NCBI GenBank assembly: GCA_001770785.1
Contig: MERZ01000198.1
Span: forward strand, 1,777 to 25,145
Source: Burkholderiales bacterium RIFCSPHIGHO2_12_FULL_61_11
GTDB lineage: Bacteria > Pseudomonadota > Gammaproteobacteria > Burkholderiales > Burkholderiaceae_C
DNA length: 23,369 nucleotides
Direction: 5' to 3'
Shown here one piece after another: positions 15,140-21,462 of the stretch. Position 1 is the first letter of the stretch. Each line of letters begins with the position of its first letter. The notes beneath the pieces were generated by a model. The model saw only the letters and a list, made by a program, of their open reading frames with translations. It was not told the origin of the DNA and ran no database searches. The position numbers and the translations under genes were made by a program.

Positions 15140-15193
15140 CACCAAATAATCCGAACTACCAGGCTGACATCGCGGGCTCAACCCGCAATCCAA

Positions 15194-15271
15194 TCACCCC
15201 GGAAAATGCCCCGCCGCCAGTTCCCGCAACCCCGCTTCATCCAGCGCTGCTTTGGTCGCCAGCGCCCAGAG
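15194..15271 (-). pseudogene. 3' fragment of a second methyltransferase copy
   Basis: Minus-strand codons read LWALATKAALDEAGLRELAA and then GHFPG before a TGA at 15194. The same tail, shortened to LWALAAAHFPQ, ends the decayed methyltransferase frame at 21123-21290, and the DNA around it also matches (CGGAAAATG and CCAGCGCCCAGAGG). The upstream part is replaced by a CTGACCCC-like repeat variant and a transposase-gene fragment. Confidence 0.75.
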
Positions 15272-15295
15272 GTAAAGGGGCCTGGCCCCTTTTAT
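15272..15295. repeat. Variant of the CTGACCCC palindrome
   Basis: GTAAAGGGGCCTGGCCCC followed by TTTTAT has the same frame as the full GTAAAGGGGTCTGACCCCTT copies, with compensating changes that keep the palindrome. It sits at the border between the methyltransferase tail and the transposase-gene fragment. Confidence 0.7.
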
Positions 15296-15306
15296 GCGTT
15301 TTTTCC

Positions 15307-15385
15307 CCCGGCGCACGCAGCGCGAGACGCAGCGATACCAGGCGGTGTCGCCCAGACTGATGAGGGCCGAACGGGGACGGATCAT
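15307..15385 (-). pseudogene. 5' fragment of the transposase-like gene
   Basis: An ATG at 15385 opens MIRPRSALISLGDTAWYRCV SRCVRR, the same first 26 residues as the gene at 13243-14343 with two changes. The homology then stops, and the frame runs into the repeat variant. Together with its upstream region it forms the right copy of direct repeat A. Confidence 0.88.
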
Positions 15386-15459
15386 GGTGGCGCTCCGGTT
15401 TGTGTGCTTGGGGCCGACTCTCGCATGCGTCGAGTCTTATGTCAACTAAGTGGGTGTCC
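15307..15459. repeat. Direct repeat A, right copy (flanks hicAB)
   Basis: This is the counterpart of 14265-14418. It ends at GTGGGTGTCC (15450-15459) and is followed by two copies of TTAGTTTCTTCC instead of the CTGTATCTTT array. Recombination between the two copies would excise the hicAB operon. Confidence 0.9.
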
Positions 15460-15502
15460 CTTAGTTTCTTCCTCCTTAGTTTCTTCCGAATTGTCAATAC
15501 CC

Positions 15503-15570
15503 TGTAAAGGGGTCTGTAAAGGGGTCTGACCCCTTTATTCGCTGTAAAGGGGTCTGACCCCTTTATTCGG
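15503..15570. repeat. Tandem CTGACCCC palindromes, downstream side of RAYT
   Basis: A half copy, TGTAAAGGGGTCTG (15503-15516), is followed by two full palindromes, TGTAAAGGGGTCTGACCCCT (from 15515 and from 15543), each continuing TTATTCG. The half copy is on the outer side, away from the transposase gene. Such palindromes are the expected REP partners of the RAYT at 15593-16303. Confidence 0.88.
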
Positions 15571-15596
15571 CAGCCGACGTGGAGGAAAGTTTTCAT
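15570..15596 (-). pseudogene. 5' fragment of a second methyltransferase copy
   Basis: From the ATG at 15596 the minus strand reads MKTFLHVGC, the same as the start of the decayed methyltransferase at 21290, and the 10 bases before the ATG are also conserved (GGATTTAGC versus GGATTTGGC). The homology stops at the CTGACCCC palindromes. Its ATG overlaps the stop codon of the transposase gene. Confidence 0.75.
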
Positions 15597-16303
15597 GCTA
15601 AATCCTTTGGTTTGTTATTTTCTTTGGATGGCCTGCCGCGCAGACGGGGCAACACCGCCTGGCCGAGGCGCTTTTCGATTATTTCAGCAAAGCGACTGTC
15701 GCCCACCACCACGCCCTGCTGGGTAGCGGTGCGGATCAAATTCCAGGCCGGGTCGTCCACCTCGGTGGCGAACAAGTCACGGTAGGCCTGATTTCGCTCT
15801 TGCGCACTCGTGCCAAAGGCGAGATATTGATCGTGGGGTGTCAGCAATTTATCTTCCGCCCCCAGCGCATTGGCGCGGTAACTGCTCCAGCGATACTCGC
15901 CGGGCGCCTTCACCATGTTGGCGCGCACCGGATTGAGTTCGACGTAGCGCATACAGGCCAGAAGATAGCGCTCGGACTGGACGTAGCTTGCTTTGTAGCG
16001 CCCCTGCCAGAGTCCGCCGCTGCGGCGGTAGCTGCGATTGACATACTGCACATAGCGCCGGCCCATGTCCTGCATCAAGCCGCCCAACGCACCCGCCGAC
16101 GGGGCGGAAAGCAGCAGATGCACGTGGTTGGTCATCAGGCAATAGGCATGCAGGGCAATGTCACGTTTGCGGGCATATTCGCCCAGACAGTCGAGATAAA
16201 AACGGCAATCGTCATCGCAGAAGAACGCAGGCTGACGATCCACGCCCCGCTGAATGACGTGCTGCGGAACACCGGGAAGATCGAAACGGGGGCGACGGGG
16301 CAT
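15593..16303 (-). CDS. REP-associated tyrosine transposase (RAYT)
   Basis: A 236-residue IS200-like Y1 transposase. It starts MPRRPRFDLPGVPQHVIQRG and carries the HUH motif in YCLMTNHVHLLL (His60 and His62), the catalytic Tyr84 in GRRYVQYVNRSYRRSG, then GLWQGRYKASYVQSERYLLA and YVELNPVRANM. All catalytic parts are present, so it may be active. It is bracketed on both sides by CTGACCCC palindromes. The last codons (KDLA) and the stop are supplied by the leader of the old methyltransferase gene, which suggests insertion there with loss of the original C-terminus. Confidence 0.92.
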   Translation of the reverse strand: MPRRPRFDLPGVPQHVIQRGVDRQPAFFCDDDCRFYLDCLGEYARKRDIALHAYCLMTNHVHLLLSAPSAGALGGLMQDMGRRYVQYVNRSYRRSGGLWQGRYKASYVQSERYLLACMRYVELNPVRANMVKAPGEYRWSSYRANALGAEDKLLTPHDQYLAFGTSAQERNQAYRDLFATEVDDPAWNLIRTATQQGVVVGDSRFAEIIEKRLGQAVLPRLRGRPSKENNKPKDLA

Positions 16304-16340
16304 GGGCGGAGATTACCCCGCCTGGGTTACCCCGTAAAGC

Positions 16341-16396
16341 GTAAAGGGGTCTGACCCCTTTATTGCTGACCCCTTTATTGTCTGACCCCTTTATTG
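16341..16396. repeat. CTGACCCC palindromes, upstream side of RAYT
   Basis: One full palindrome, GTAAAGGGGTCTGACCCCTT (from 16341), is followed by two half copies, CTGACCCCTTTATTG (16366-16380 and 16382-16396). As on the other side of the transposase, the half copies are on the outer side, so the two arrays mirror each other around the gene. Confidence 0.88.
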
Positions 16397-16420
16397 TCCA
16401 TGGGCGTAAGGGCTGAATTT

Positions 16421-16654
16421 TCAAACTGCGACTGAACGATCAAACAGTGTTTCTGGCGCAATATCAAGGTTTCCCGGCCAACACACGGTGTCGAGCGCAA
16501 CAAATGCCTGCTTGAAAAGCTCCAGACTCTGCAAACGCGTAAATACACCTCTGTCCAAGTACGGACGCGCATCAAACACCCGGTGATCACCGGAGTTGAA
16601 CCACAGCTCCAAACAGAAATCGTCGCGTGGTACTACTTTGGTAACTGACTCCAT
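16421..16654 (-). CDS. DUF2442-domain protein
   Basis: A 77-residue protein: VVPRDDFCLELWFNSGDHRV, then FDARPYLDRGVFTRLQSLEL and DTVCWPGNLDIAPETLFDRS. This is the DUF2442 pattern. It has AGGAG before its ATG and follows the DUF4160 gene by 8 bases. DUF4160 and DUF2442 genes are often adjacent and have been suggested to form toxin-antitoxin-like pairs. The function is not established. Confidence 0.85.
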   Translation of the reverse strand: MESVTKVVPRDDFCLELWFNSGDHRVFDARPYLDRGVFTRLQSLELFKQAFVALDTVCWPGNLDIAPETLFDRSVAV

Positions 16655-16662
16655 AACTGCTC

Positions 16663-16941
16663 CTAGCGCAAGGGTTCAATGGGAAATGGTGGTTGCCCGC
16701 TAACTGCAAGCTCCCAATCCGCCATAAGGGCATCACGATGAATCTCAATCCACGCCTGCACAAGTCTAGTTTTTGCGACTGGCAAACTACCGGCCAGCAA
16801 TGCGCCATCCAAAATAGAGAAGGACGCGTCTAGCCCTTGGTATTTGGCATGAATGTGAGGCAATTTATGTCGCTCATCATCAAAGAAATACAGGCTGATG
16901 ATGATTCCATAAAACATGCTGATGGCTGGCAAGGTCGGCAC
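16663..16941 (-). CDS. DUF4160-domain protein
   Basis: A 92-residue protein with MPTLPAISMFYGIIISLYFF, then DDERHKLPHIHAKYQGLDAS (about 21-40) with the family's HxPHIH-type motif, and LVQAWIEIHRDALMADWELA. It is the first gene of a pair with the DUF2442 gene and has a good promoter about 100 bases upstream. Which partner, if either, is toxic cannot be told from sequence. Confidence 0.85.
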   Translation of the reverse strand: MPTLPAISMFYGIIISLYFFDDERHKLPHIHAKYQGLDASFSILDGALLAGSLPVAKTRLVQAWIEIHRDALMADWELAVSGQPPFPIEPLR

Positions 16942-17045
16942 TCCTTAATGCGTGACGTGGCAGTTTACCGACTCAATTGCCTGCGTGGTACCACGGAGTG
17001 TCGTCCAGCGAGATCAGGGAAGAACTTGGGCGGGTCATGCGATGC

Positions 17046-17074
17046 AGTCTACAACACAATGTGCATTATGTAAA
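17046..17074 (-). promoter_or_regulatory. Promoter of the DUF4160-DUF2442 pair
   Basis: TTTACA (17069-17074) and TAGACT (17046-17051) are 17 bases apart on the minus strand, giving a leader of about 100 bases. The motif GTGGATGTCC lies just outside (17080-17089). The rest of 16942-17304 holds repeat copies and no gene I can support. Confidence 0.5.
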
Positions 17075-17102
17075 TTAACGTGGATGTCCTTTATATTTCC
17101 TG

Positions 17103-17176
17103 CCCTCAACACCGGCACCTGCTTCTCAACAGGAAGAAGCGCTGGAAGTGTTGGATTGCAAGACCTGACCCCGTTT
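17103..17176. repeat. Direct repeat B, left copy
   Basis: These 74 bases are identical to 18056-18129, in the same orientation and 953 bases apart. They begin CCCTCAACACCGGCACCTGC and end in GCAAGACCTGACCCCGTTT. The toxin-antitoxin pair at 17305-17967 lies between the two copies. Two further partial motifs, CAAGACCTGACCCTGGTTAA, follow in tandem at about 17244-17282. Confidence 0.95.
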
Positions 17177-17304
17177 GGTCCTCCCCGCCAGCTCAATTCT
17201 TAAAGGTCTTACCATCCGTGCAATGTAACCGAATGCGACAATGCAAGACCTGACCCTGGTTAACAAGACCTGACCCTGGTTAATCCCGTCGGCACGGGCT
17301 TGCG

Positions 17305-17625
17305 TCAGGCCAACACCACGCTGGTGTGAATTTCTACTTTAAGCACACGCTTGATGGCAGTAAATATCGCCGATATGTTGCTCATCGTCGGGTTGCCCGA
17401 CTTCGACAGCATCCGGTGCAGACTCTTGGCCGGTTTGTGAATGTCTTCAGCCAGTGACTCGAAGCCTACGGTGGCGTTCACCAGATCGCGCAAAATCAGC
17501 TTGGCCGTGTCGGGTTCGTCGTTGAAAAACAGCGTCACAGCCTCATCCAGCAGCGCCTGCGCAAAGGCCGGATCGGATTGCACACGGGCGACAACGGTTT
17601 CTTTGAAATCACGGGTTAGTGCCAT
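17305..17625 (-). CDS. HI1420/HigA-like antitoxin
   Basis: A 106-residue antitoxin. The N-terminal half, FKETVVARVQSDPAFAQALL, then DEAVTLFFNDEPDTAKLIL, is the usual toxin-binding helix pair. The C-terminal helix-turn-helix is FESLAEDIHKPAKSLHRMLS, continuing KSGNPTMSNISAIFTAIKRV. It resembles the antitoxin at 11414-11746 in layout but not closely in sequence. It follows its toxin by 3 bases. Confidence 0.87.
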   Translation of the reverse strand: MALTRDFKETVVARVQSDPAFAQALLDEAVTLFFNDEPDTAKLILRDLVNATVGFESLAEDIHKPAKSLHRMLSKSGNPTMSNISAIFTAIKRVLKVEIHTSVVLA

Positions 17626-17628
17626 AGT

Positions 17629-17967
17629 TCATGCTCCTTTGTGAAGTTGCGATTTGCGACGTTTGTAGTCTTCCCACAGTGCCACCGCCTGATCAATGTC
17701 TTGTTGTTGCCGCTTCTTGCTCCCGCCACCCAGCAAGACGATGATTTTCAAGCCGTCCTTTGCCAGGTAGATGCGATAGCCTGGACCCCAGTCGATCTTG
17801 TATTCGCCGATGCCTCGGAACCACTCTACGTTGGACAGGTTACCCTGTTCCATACGGGTGCCAGCCACGCTGACCTTGGCAGCGGCCATCGCATCAAGCG
17901 TAGCAAACCAGTCGGCATAAGGGCTTTTGCCATCGGGCAGGAGCAGTTCCTTGACTTGGTAGCTCAT
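17629..17967 (-). CDS. RelE/ParE-type toxin, Gp49-like family (second copy)
   Basis: A 112-residue toxin: [20 protein letters not shown] (about 11-30), then [20 protein letters not shown] (about 53-72) and [20 protein letters not shown]. This is the same family as 11743-12066 but strongly diverged, so it is an independent arrival and not a recent duplication. It is toxin-first, with a perfect inverted repeat directly before its ATG. Confidence 0.9.
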   Translation of the reverse strand: MSYQVKELLLPDGKSPYADWFATLDAMAAAKVSVAGTRMEQGNLSNVEWFRGIGEYKIDWGPGYRIYLAKDGLKIIVLLGGGSKKRQQQDIDQAVALWEDYKRRKSQLHKGA

Positions 17968-17971
17968 TACT

Positions 17972-17999
17972 TATATGGTAACACATAAGATACCATATA
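17972..17999 (-). promoter_or_regulatory. Perfect inverted-repeat operator before the toxin
   Basis: TATATGGTA-ACACATAAGA-TACCATATA has two perfect 9-base arms with a 10-base spacer and begins 5 bases upstream of the toxin ATG. It is a likely binding site for the antitoxin dimer. A minus-strand TATAAG in this site lies too close to the ATG to leave a normal leader. Confidence 0.65.
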
Positions 18000-18055
18000 C
18001 CGATGGGATGTTTTAGCGTCACTATCCATGCGCCAACATCACCCCACCTGCAACC

Positions 18056-18129
18056 CCCTCAACACCGGCACCTGCTTCTCAACAGGAAGAAGCGCTGGAA
18101 GTGTTGGATTGCAAGACCTGACCCCGTTT
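18056..18129. repeat. Direct repeat B, right copy
   Basis: This is identical to 17103-17176 over 74 bases. It interrupts the small gene that starts at 18201, whose last 19 or so codons come from this repeat. Confidence 0.95.
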
Positions 18130-18201
18130 TCCCCTTTTCAGCGTCCTGGGTTTGTGGTCGGCCAGCACGTCGAGGATGGGGTTGTAAACCGCTTCCTGCA
18201 T
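18079..18201 (-). pseudogene. Truncated gene after the glycosyltransferase, possibly a methyltransferase
   Basis: A 40-codon frame starts MQEAVYNPILDVLADHKPRT, 7 bases after the glycosyltransferase stop and with a GTGAGG before its ATG. It would look like the beginning of a SAM-dependent methyltransferase (the next motif would be LDLGxG). After 21 codons it runs into direct repeat B and ends there. The natural remainder is lost. The methyltransferase identity is a guess from the N-terminal pattern only. Confidence 0.55.
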
Positions 18202-18208
18202 CGTGGCC

Positions 18209-19471
18209 TCACCCTGGCAACACCATCCCCGTCAACCCCTGCACCCACGCCAGCTGCCTGGGCAGGCAAATCGTCTTCAGGTCATAGTTCGCCTGCGCAA
18301 ACACCCGCGCACTGGCACCCAGCCGTTGCCGTGCCGCCGGATCATCCAGCAGCGCGCACACCTCCTTCGCCAGCCCCGGCACATCGAAGAAGTCCACCAG
18401 TCGTCCAGTGTCGTCGTGCTTGATCGCCTCGCGCAACGGCTGGGTGTCACTAGCCACAATGGCGCAACCGACACTCATCGCCTCCAGCAGACTCCAGCTC
18501 AGCACGAAGGGGTAGGTCAGATACACATGGACCGTGCTCAGTTGTAGCAAGGGAATGAAGTGCTGGTACGGGATATGGCCCAGGAAATGGACCCGCGCCC
18601 AGTCGGCATCGCTGATCAGCGGCCTCACCTCGGCAGCGAAGATGTCTTTCCACTTCTTGCCCTCTTCTGGTCGGGCACCGTAGCTCACATCGTCGCCGCC
18701 GACGATCAGCACCCGGGCCTTCGGCCGGCGTTTCAGAATCTCCGGCAGCGCCCGCATGAAAATGTGGTAACCCCGATACGGCTCCAGATTGCGGTTGACG
18801 AAGGTGATTACCTCATCGGCACGGGTCAGTGTGATGTCGCCGTTCAGCGTCAGGCTCACGCCAGCATTCGGCGCTACCGCTTCGGTGTCAATGCCATCGT
18901 GCACCACAGTGATGTTCGAGCGAAACGGCTCCGGGAAGGTGCTGGCCTGCCAGTGGGTCGGGCTGATGCCCGCATCGGCGACTTCGAAGTGCAGCAGGTT
19001 GTTCAGGTTTTTGAGGCGCAAGCGGCAAACGTCGCCTTCATCTTTAACAGGGAACTCAGGGTCGAAGCCGACGTCGGCATCTTGCGGGTGATAGTAGAAC
19101 TCGCAGTAGATGCCCAGCTTTGCCTGCGGCCAGACGTCTTTCAGAAACAGGCTCTCGCCCCAGCCCGGGTGGGCGATGATCACGTCCGGCGTGAACCCCT
19201 CGGCCTTGAGCTTGAGCGCCGCGCGAAAGCACGCCTCGCCCCGGATGGTCTTGGTCTCGAAATCGCTCACCCACGGATGCACATTCGGCGTGGTGCCCCG
19301 GCTGGCGCTGTAGGGCACCAGTTTGATGCCCTGCCACTCCGGCGTCTTTTCGTTGGCGGCATGGACCTTCTGCATGGTCATCGCCGCCACGGTATGCCCT
19401 TGCTGCACCAATGCCGGGGCCAGAAACTTGAACTGCCCGGGGAAGTTCTGGTGGATGAAGAGAATGTTCAT
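18209..19471 (-). CDS. Glycosyltransferase (GT4-like)
   Basis: A 420-residue cytoplasmic GT-B glycosyltransferase that starts MNILFIHQNFPGQFKFLAPA. The N-terminal half has the extended family marks VIIAHPGWGESLFLKDVWP and IYCEFYYHPQDADVGFDPEF. The C-terminal donor-binding half has FVNRNLEPYRGYHIFMRALP, RVLIVGGDDVSYG and SWSLLEAMSVGCAIVASDTQ with the EX7E-type glutamates. It probably transfers an activated sugar to a surface glycan or protein. Its ATG overlaps the upstream glycosyltransferase stop by 4 bases. A fragment of a paralogue lies at 11121-11300. Confidence 0.9.
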   Translation of the reverse strand: MNILFIHQNFPGQFKFLAPALVQQGHTVAAMTMQKVHAANEKTPEWQGIKLVPYSASRGTTPNVHPWVSDFETKTIRGEACFRAALKLKAEGFTPDVIIAHPGWGESLFLKDVWPQAKLGIYCEFYYHPQDADVGFDPEFPVKDEGDVCRLRLKNLNNLLHFEVADAGISPTHWQASTFPEPFRSNITVVHDGIDTEAVAPNAGVSLTLNGDITLTRADEVITFVNRNLEPYRGYHIFMRALPEILKRRPKARVLIVGGDDVSYGARPEEGKKWKDIFAAEVRPLISDADWARVHFLGHIPYQHFIPLLQLSTVHVYLTYPFVLSWSLLEAMSVGCAIVASDTQPLREAIKHDDTGRLVDFFDVPGLAKEVCALLDDPAARQRLGASARVFAQANYDLKTICLPRQLAWVQGLTGMVLPG

Positions 19472-21126
19472 GCGCCCACTTTCAGAACCCCCAGCTTCCC
19501 CAGCCATACCAGGGCGCGGAACACGAAGGCTTGCCGTTCGGCAGAAATGGCCTGAATCAATTCGGCCGCAGCCTTCGGGCCGGATGCTGCGGCATCGAAC
19601 ACAGCCTGCACCTCGGCCTCAGTGGGCAGCACCACCTTGGCAAAGTTGACCATGGCCAGTTGCCGGTAAGCGCCCACTCGCGCAAAGGCGGTTTGTGCAT
19701 CAGCATCCACCAGGCCCAACAGCGTTTGCGGTGTCAGGCTGTGCGTGGGGTAGCTGGCAAAGGCGTGGAACGGGTCCATCCGGGCCGGCCAAGGGTGGGG
19801 CTGCGGTTTGAGAGCCGGGGCTTGCGCCTTGCGGATTTCTGCAAGCTGCGCCCACAAGGCCTCGTACTGCGGAATGATGGCGGCCCAGTCGTACACCTGC
19901 CGCGCCCGTTGGCGGCCGGCCTCGCCCATCTGGCGACGCAACTCGGGCGAAGCAAACAGGCGGCTAAAGGCCTGCGCCGTGGCCGCCACATCCACTGCCA
20001 CCAACGAGCAGGTGTGGCCGCAGTACATGTCGTAATTGTCGATCTCCAGCGCATGGCGCAGGGCCAGGTCGTTGCCCAGCCCCGCCCCCGGCATCAGGGT
20101 CGGGATACGAAAACCATCGACCCCATCGCGCACCGTGTCCTTGTAGCCGTCCCAGTCCGCCACCACCACCGGCAGCCCGGCGGCCATGGCCTCGATCGGC
20201 ACGATGCCGAAGGTCTCCTGGATGTTGTCGGAGAGCGAGCAGAACACATCGGCGCTGGCCCAGGCGGTTTCACGGTTTCCATCTTTCCGTCCATCCAATG
20301 TATGCACTTGCACATTGGGGCAAGCCAACTGCGCCGCATCGGCATAAGCCCTGGCAATGTGGTCATTGGCATGCAAGCCGAATTCAACCAGCATCAGTTT
20401 TTCACCCGCAGGCAATTTGGATGCAGCTTTTTCCAGCGCCTGGTACATGGCCAAGGGGTGGGCCTTGGCATGGAAAGACAAACGCCCGACGAACAGCACA
20501 ACGTGGGTGTTCGCGTCAGCCCCCAGCGCGGCACGGGCCGTTGCCCGCTGATCCTGCGTGAATACAAAGTCCGCCGTGTTGATGCCCAGCGGAATCACCG
20601 GCAGTTGCGGCAACACCAGCCGTTGCGCCCCCAAACGTTGCACGAGATAGTCAGCCTTGGCCTGCAACAGGCGGGTCACGTTGTCTTTGCCTGCCGTGGA
20701 GGTGCAGATCACCGCATCCCACGGCTGCACCGGCGCTGTCAGCAGCTCGGCCAGCGCATCCATGGCGCCGTGACTGCAGATGGTGTGGGTGATGCCGCAC
20801 AGGCTCCAGGCGCCATGCCCGAACGCGGCCCGGTGCCAGGCGTGTTCGCCGATGCCGGGGCCGGGGTAGTACACCACGCCCGGCTGGGCCAGGGCGGCCA
20901 GGCTGTTCTTGTCCACCGCCTTGACCGGTTCGCTGCGCCCCGCCCCCTTCACCGCTTGCGCAAACACTTGCGCGTGCTCGGGCTTTTGCACCTGGGCCCA
21001 GAACTCCGTGGCCTGGCTGTACGCCAGGAAGCCGCACAGGAAAGACTCGCCCGCCGCATTGCGCCCCATCAGCTTGGGGCCGCTGGTGGTGTAGGCCTCG
21101 GGGTGGTAATAGATGGCGGCGGTCAT
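19468..21126 (-). CDS. Glycosyltransferase, family 4-like, with C-terminal extension
   Basis: A 552-residue protein starting MTAAIYYHPEAYTTSGPKLM. The N-terminal part includes PGIGEHAWHRAAFG and ITHTICSHGAMDALAELL. The GT-B donor domain shows VVLFVGRLSFHAKAHPLAMY (about 219-238), then DVFCSLSDNIQETFGIVPIE and AMAAGLPVVVADWDGYKDTV. After the GT domain (about residue 420) a helical extension of about 110 residues follows. I cannot assign a sugar or acceptor. It starts in a 4-base overlap with the decayed methyltransferase frame and is coupled to the next glycosyltransferase, so the three once formed one tight operon. Confidence 0.88.
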   Translation of the reverse strand: MTAAIYYHPEAYTTSGPKLMGRNAAGESFLCGFLAYSQATEFWAQVQKPEHAQVFAQAVKGAGRSEPVKAVDKNSLAALAQPGVVYYPGPGIGEHAWHRAAFGHGAWSLCGITHTICSHGAMDALAELLTAPVQPWDAVICTSTAGKDNVTRLLQAKADYLVQRLGAQRLVLPQLPVIPLGINTADFVFTQDQRATARAALGADANTHVVLFVGRLSFHAKAHPLAMYQALEKAASKLPAGEKLMLVEFGLHANDHIARAYADAAQLACPNVQVHTLDGRKDGNRETAWASADVFCSLSDNIQETFGIVPIEAMAAGLPVVVADWDGYKDTVRDGVDGFRIPTLMPGAGLGNDLALRHALEIDNYDMYCGHTCSLVAVDVAATAQAFSRLFASPELRRQMGEAGRQRARQVYDWAAIIPQYEALWAQLAEIRKAQAPALKPQPHPWPARMDPFHAFASYPTHSLTPQTLLGLVDADAQTAFARVGAYRQLAMVNFAKVVLPTEAEVQAVFDAAASGPKAAAELIQAISAERQAFVFRALVWLGKLGVLKVGA

Positions 21127-21290
21127 TGCGGAAAATGCGCCGCTGCCAGCGCCCAGAGGTGGTAGTAAGGATGCTCACCCCTCTTGGCTGCCACCGCGGC
21201 AAAGCCCTGCCATGCCGGGGTAATGAAGCCTGCCGTGGTGCTGCGGTCTTTATGCTTGGGGCCGCAGCCGACGTGGAGAAAGGTTTTCAT
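21123..21290 (-). pseudogene. Methyltransferase gene with large internal deletion
   Basis: A 55-codon frame starts MKTFLHVGCGPKHKDRSTTA, the N-terminus of a SAM-dependent methyltransferase (HVGCGP glycine loop), runs to ITPAWQG and then jumps to a tail AAVAAKRGEHPYYHLWALAA ending HFPQ. A full enzyme of this kind would be about 200 residues, so roughly 150 codons are missing between the two ends, while the frame and the 4-base overlap with the next gene are kept. The second copy at 15194-15596 keeps a longer tail. Confidence 0.72.
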
Positions 21291-21369
21291 GCCAAATCCT
21301 AGGTAATTCTTGGTAATTGGAATCTGACCATCTGACCCCAGTTTCCTTATATTAAACATGATTAAAAAA

Positions 21370-21400
21370 CCCCCGCAGCCTTGTGAGCTGCGGGGGTTTT
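21370..21400 (-). terminator. Rho-independent terminator of the RTX gene
   Basis: The stem CCCCCGCAGC/GCTGCGGGGG has a 7-base loop. On the minus strand it is followed by TTTTTT (plus-strand A run 21364-21369), and on the plus strand by TTTT, so it could work both ways. It lies about 60 bases after the RTX stop codon and separates that gene from the glycosyltransferase operon. Confidence 0.93.
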
Positions 21401-21462
21401 GGTTTAAGCCCTTGCAGGTGAATTCTAAAAACTAATCCACCCTGCTTGCAAGCTTACGCGGG

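Noticed and set aside
10377..18211. Integron with attC sites carrying the TA cassettes
   Set aside because: No integrase gene is seen, and the border motifs lack the paired R/L box layout of attC; they are REP-type palindromes or parts of them.
19531..21165. Plus-strand open frame of 544 codons opposite the glycosyltransferase
   Set aside because: The minus strand encodes a complete glycosyltransferase with recognised motifs; the plus frame has no family features and reflects codon bias.
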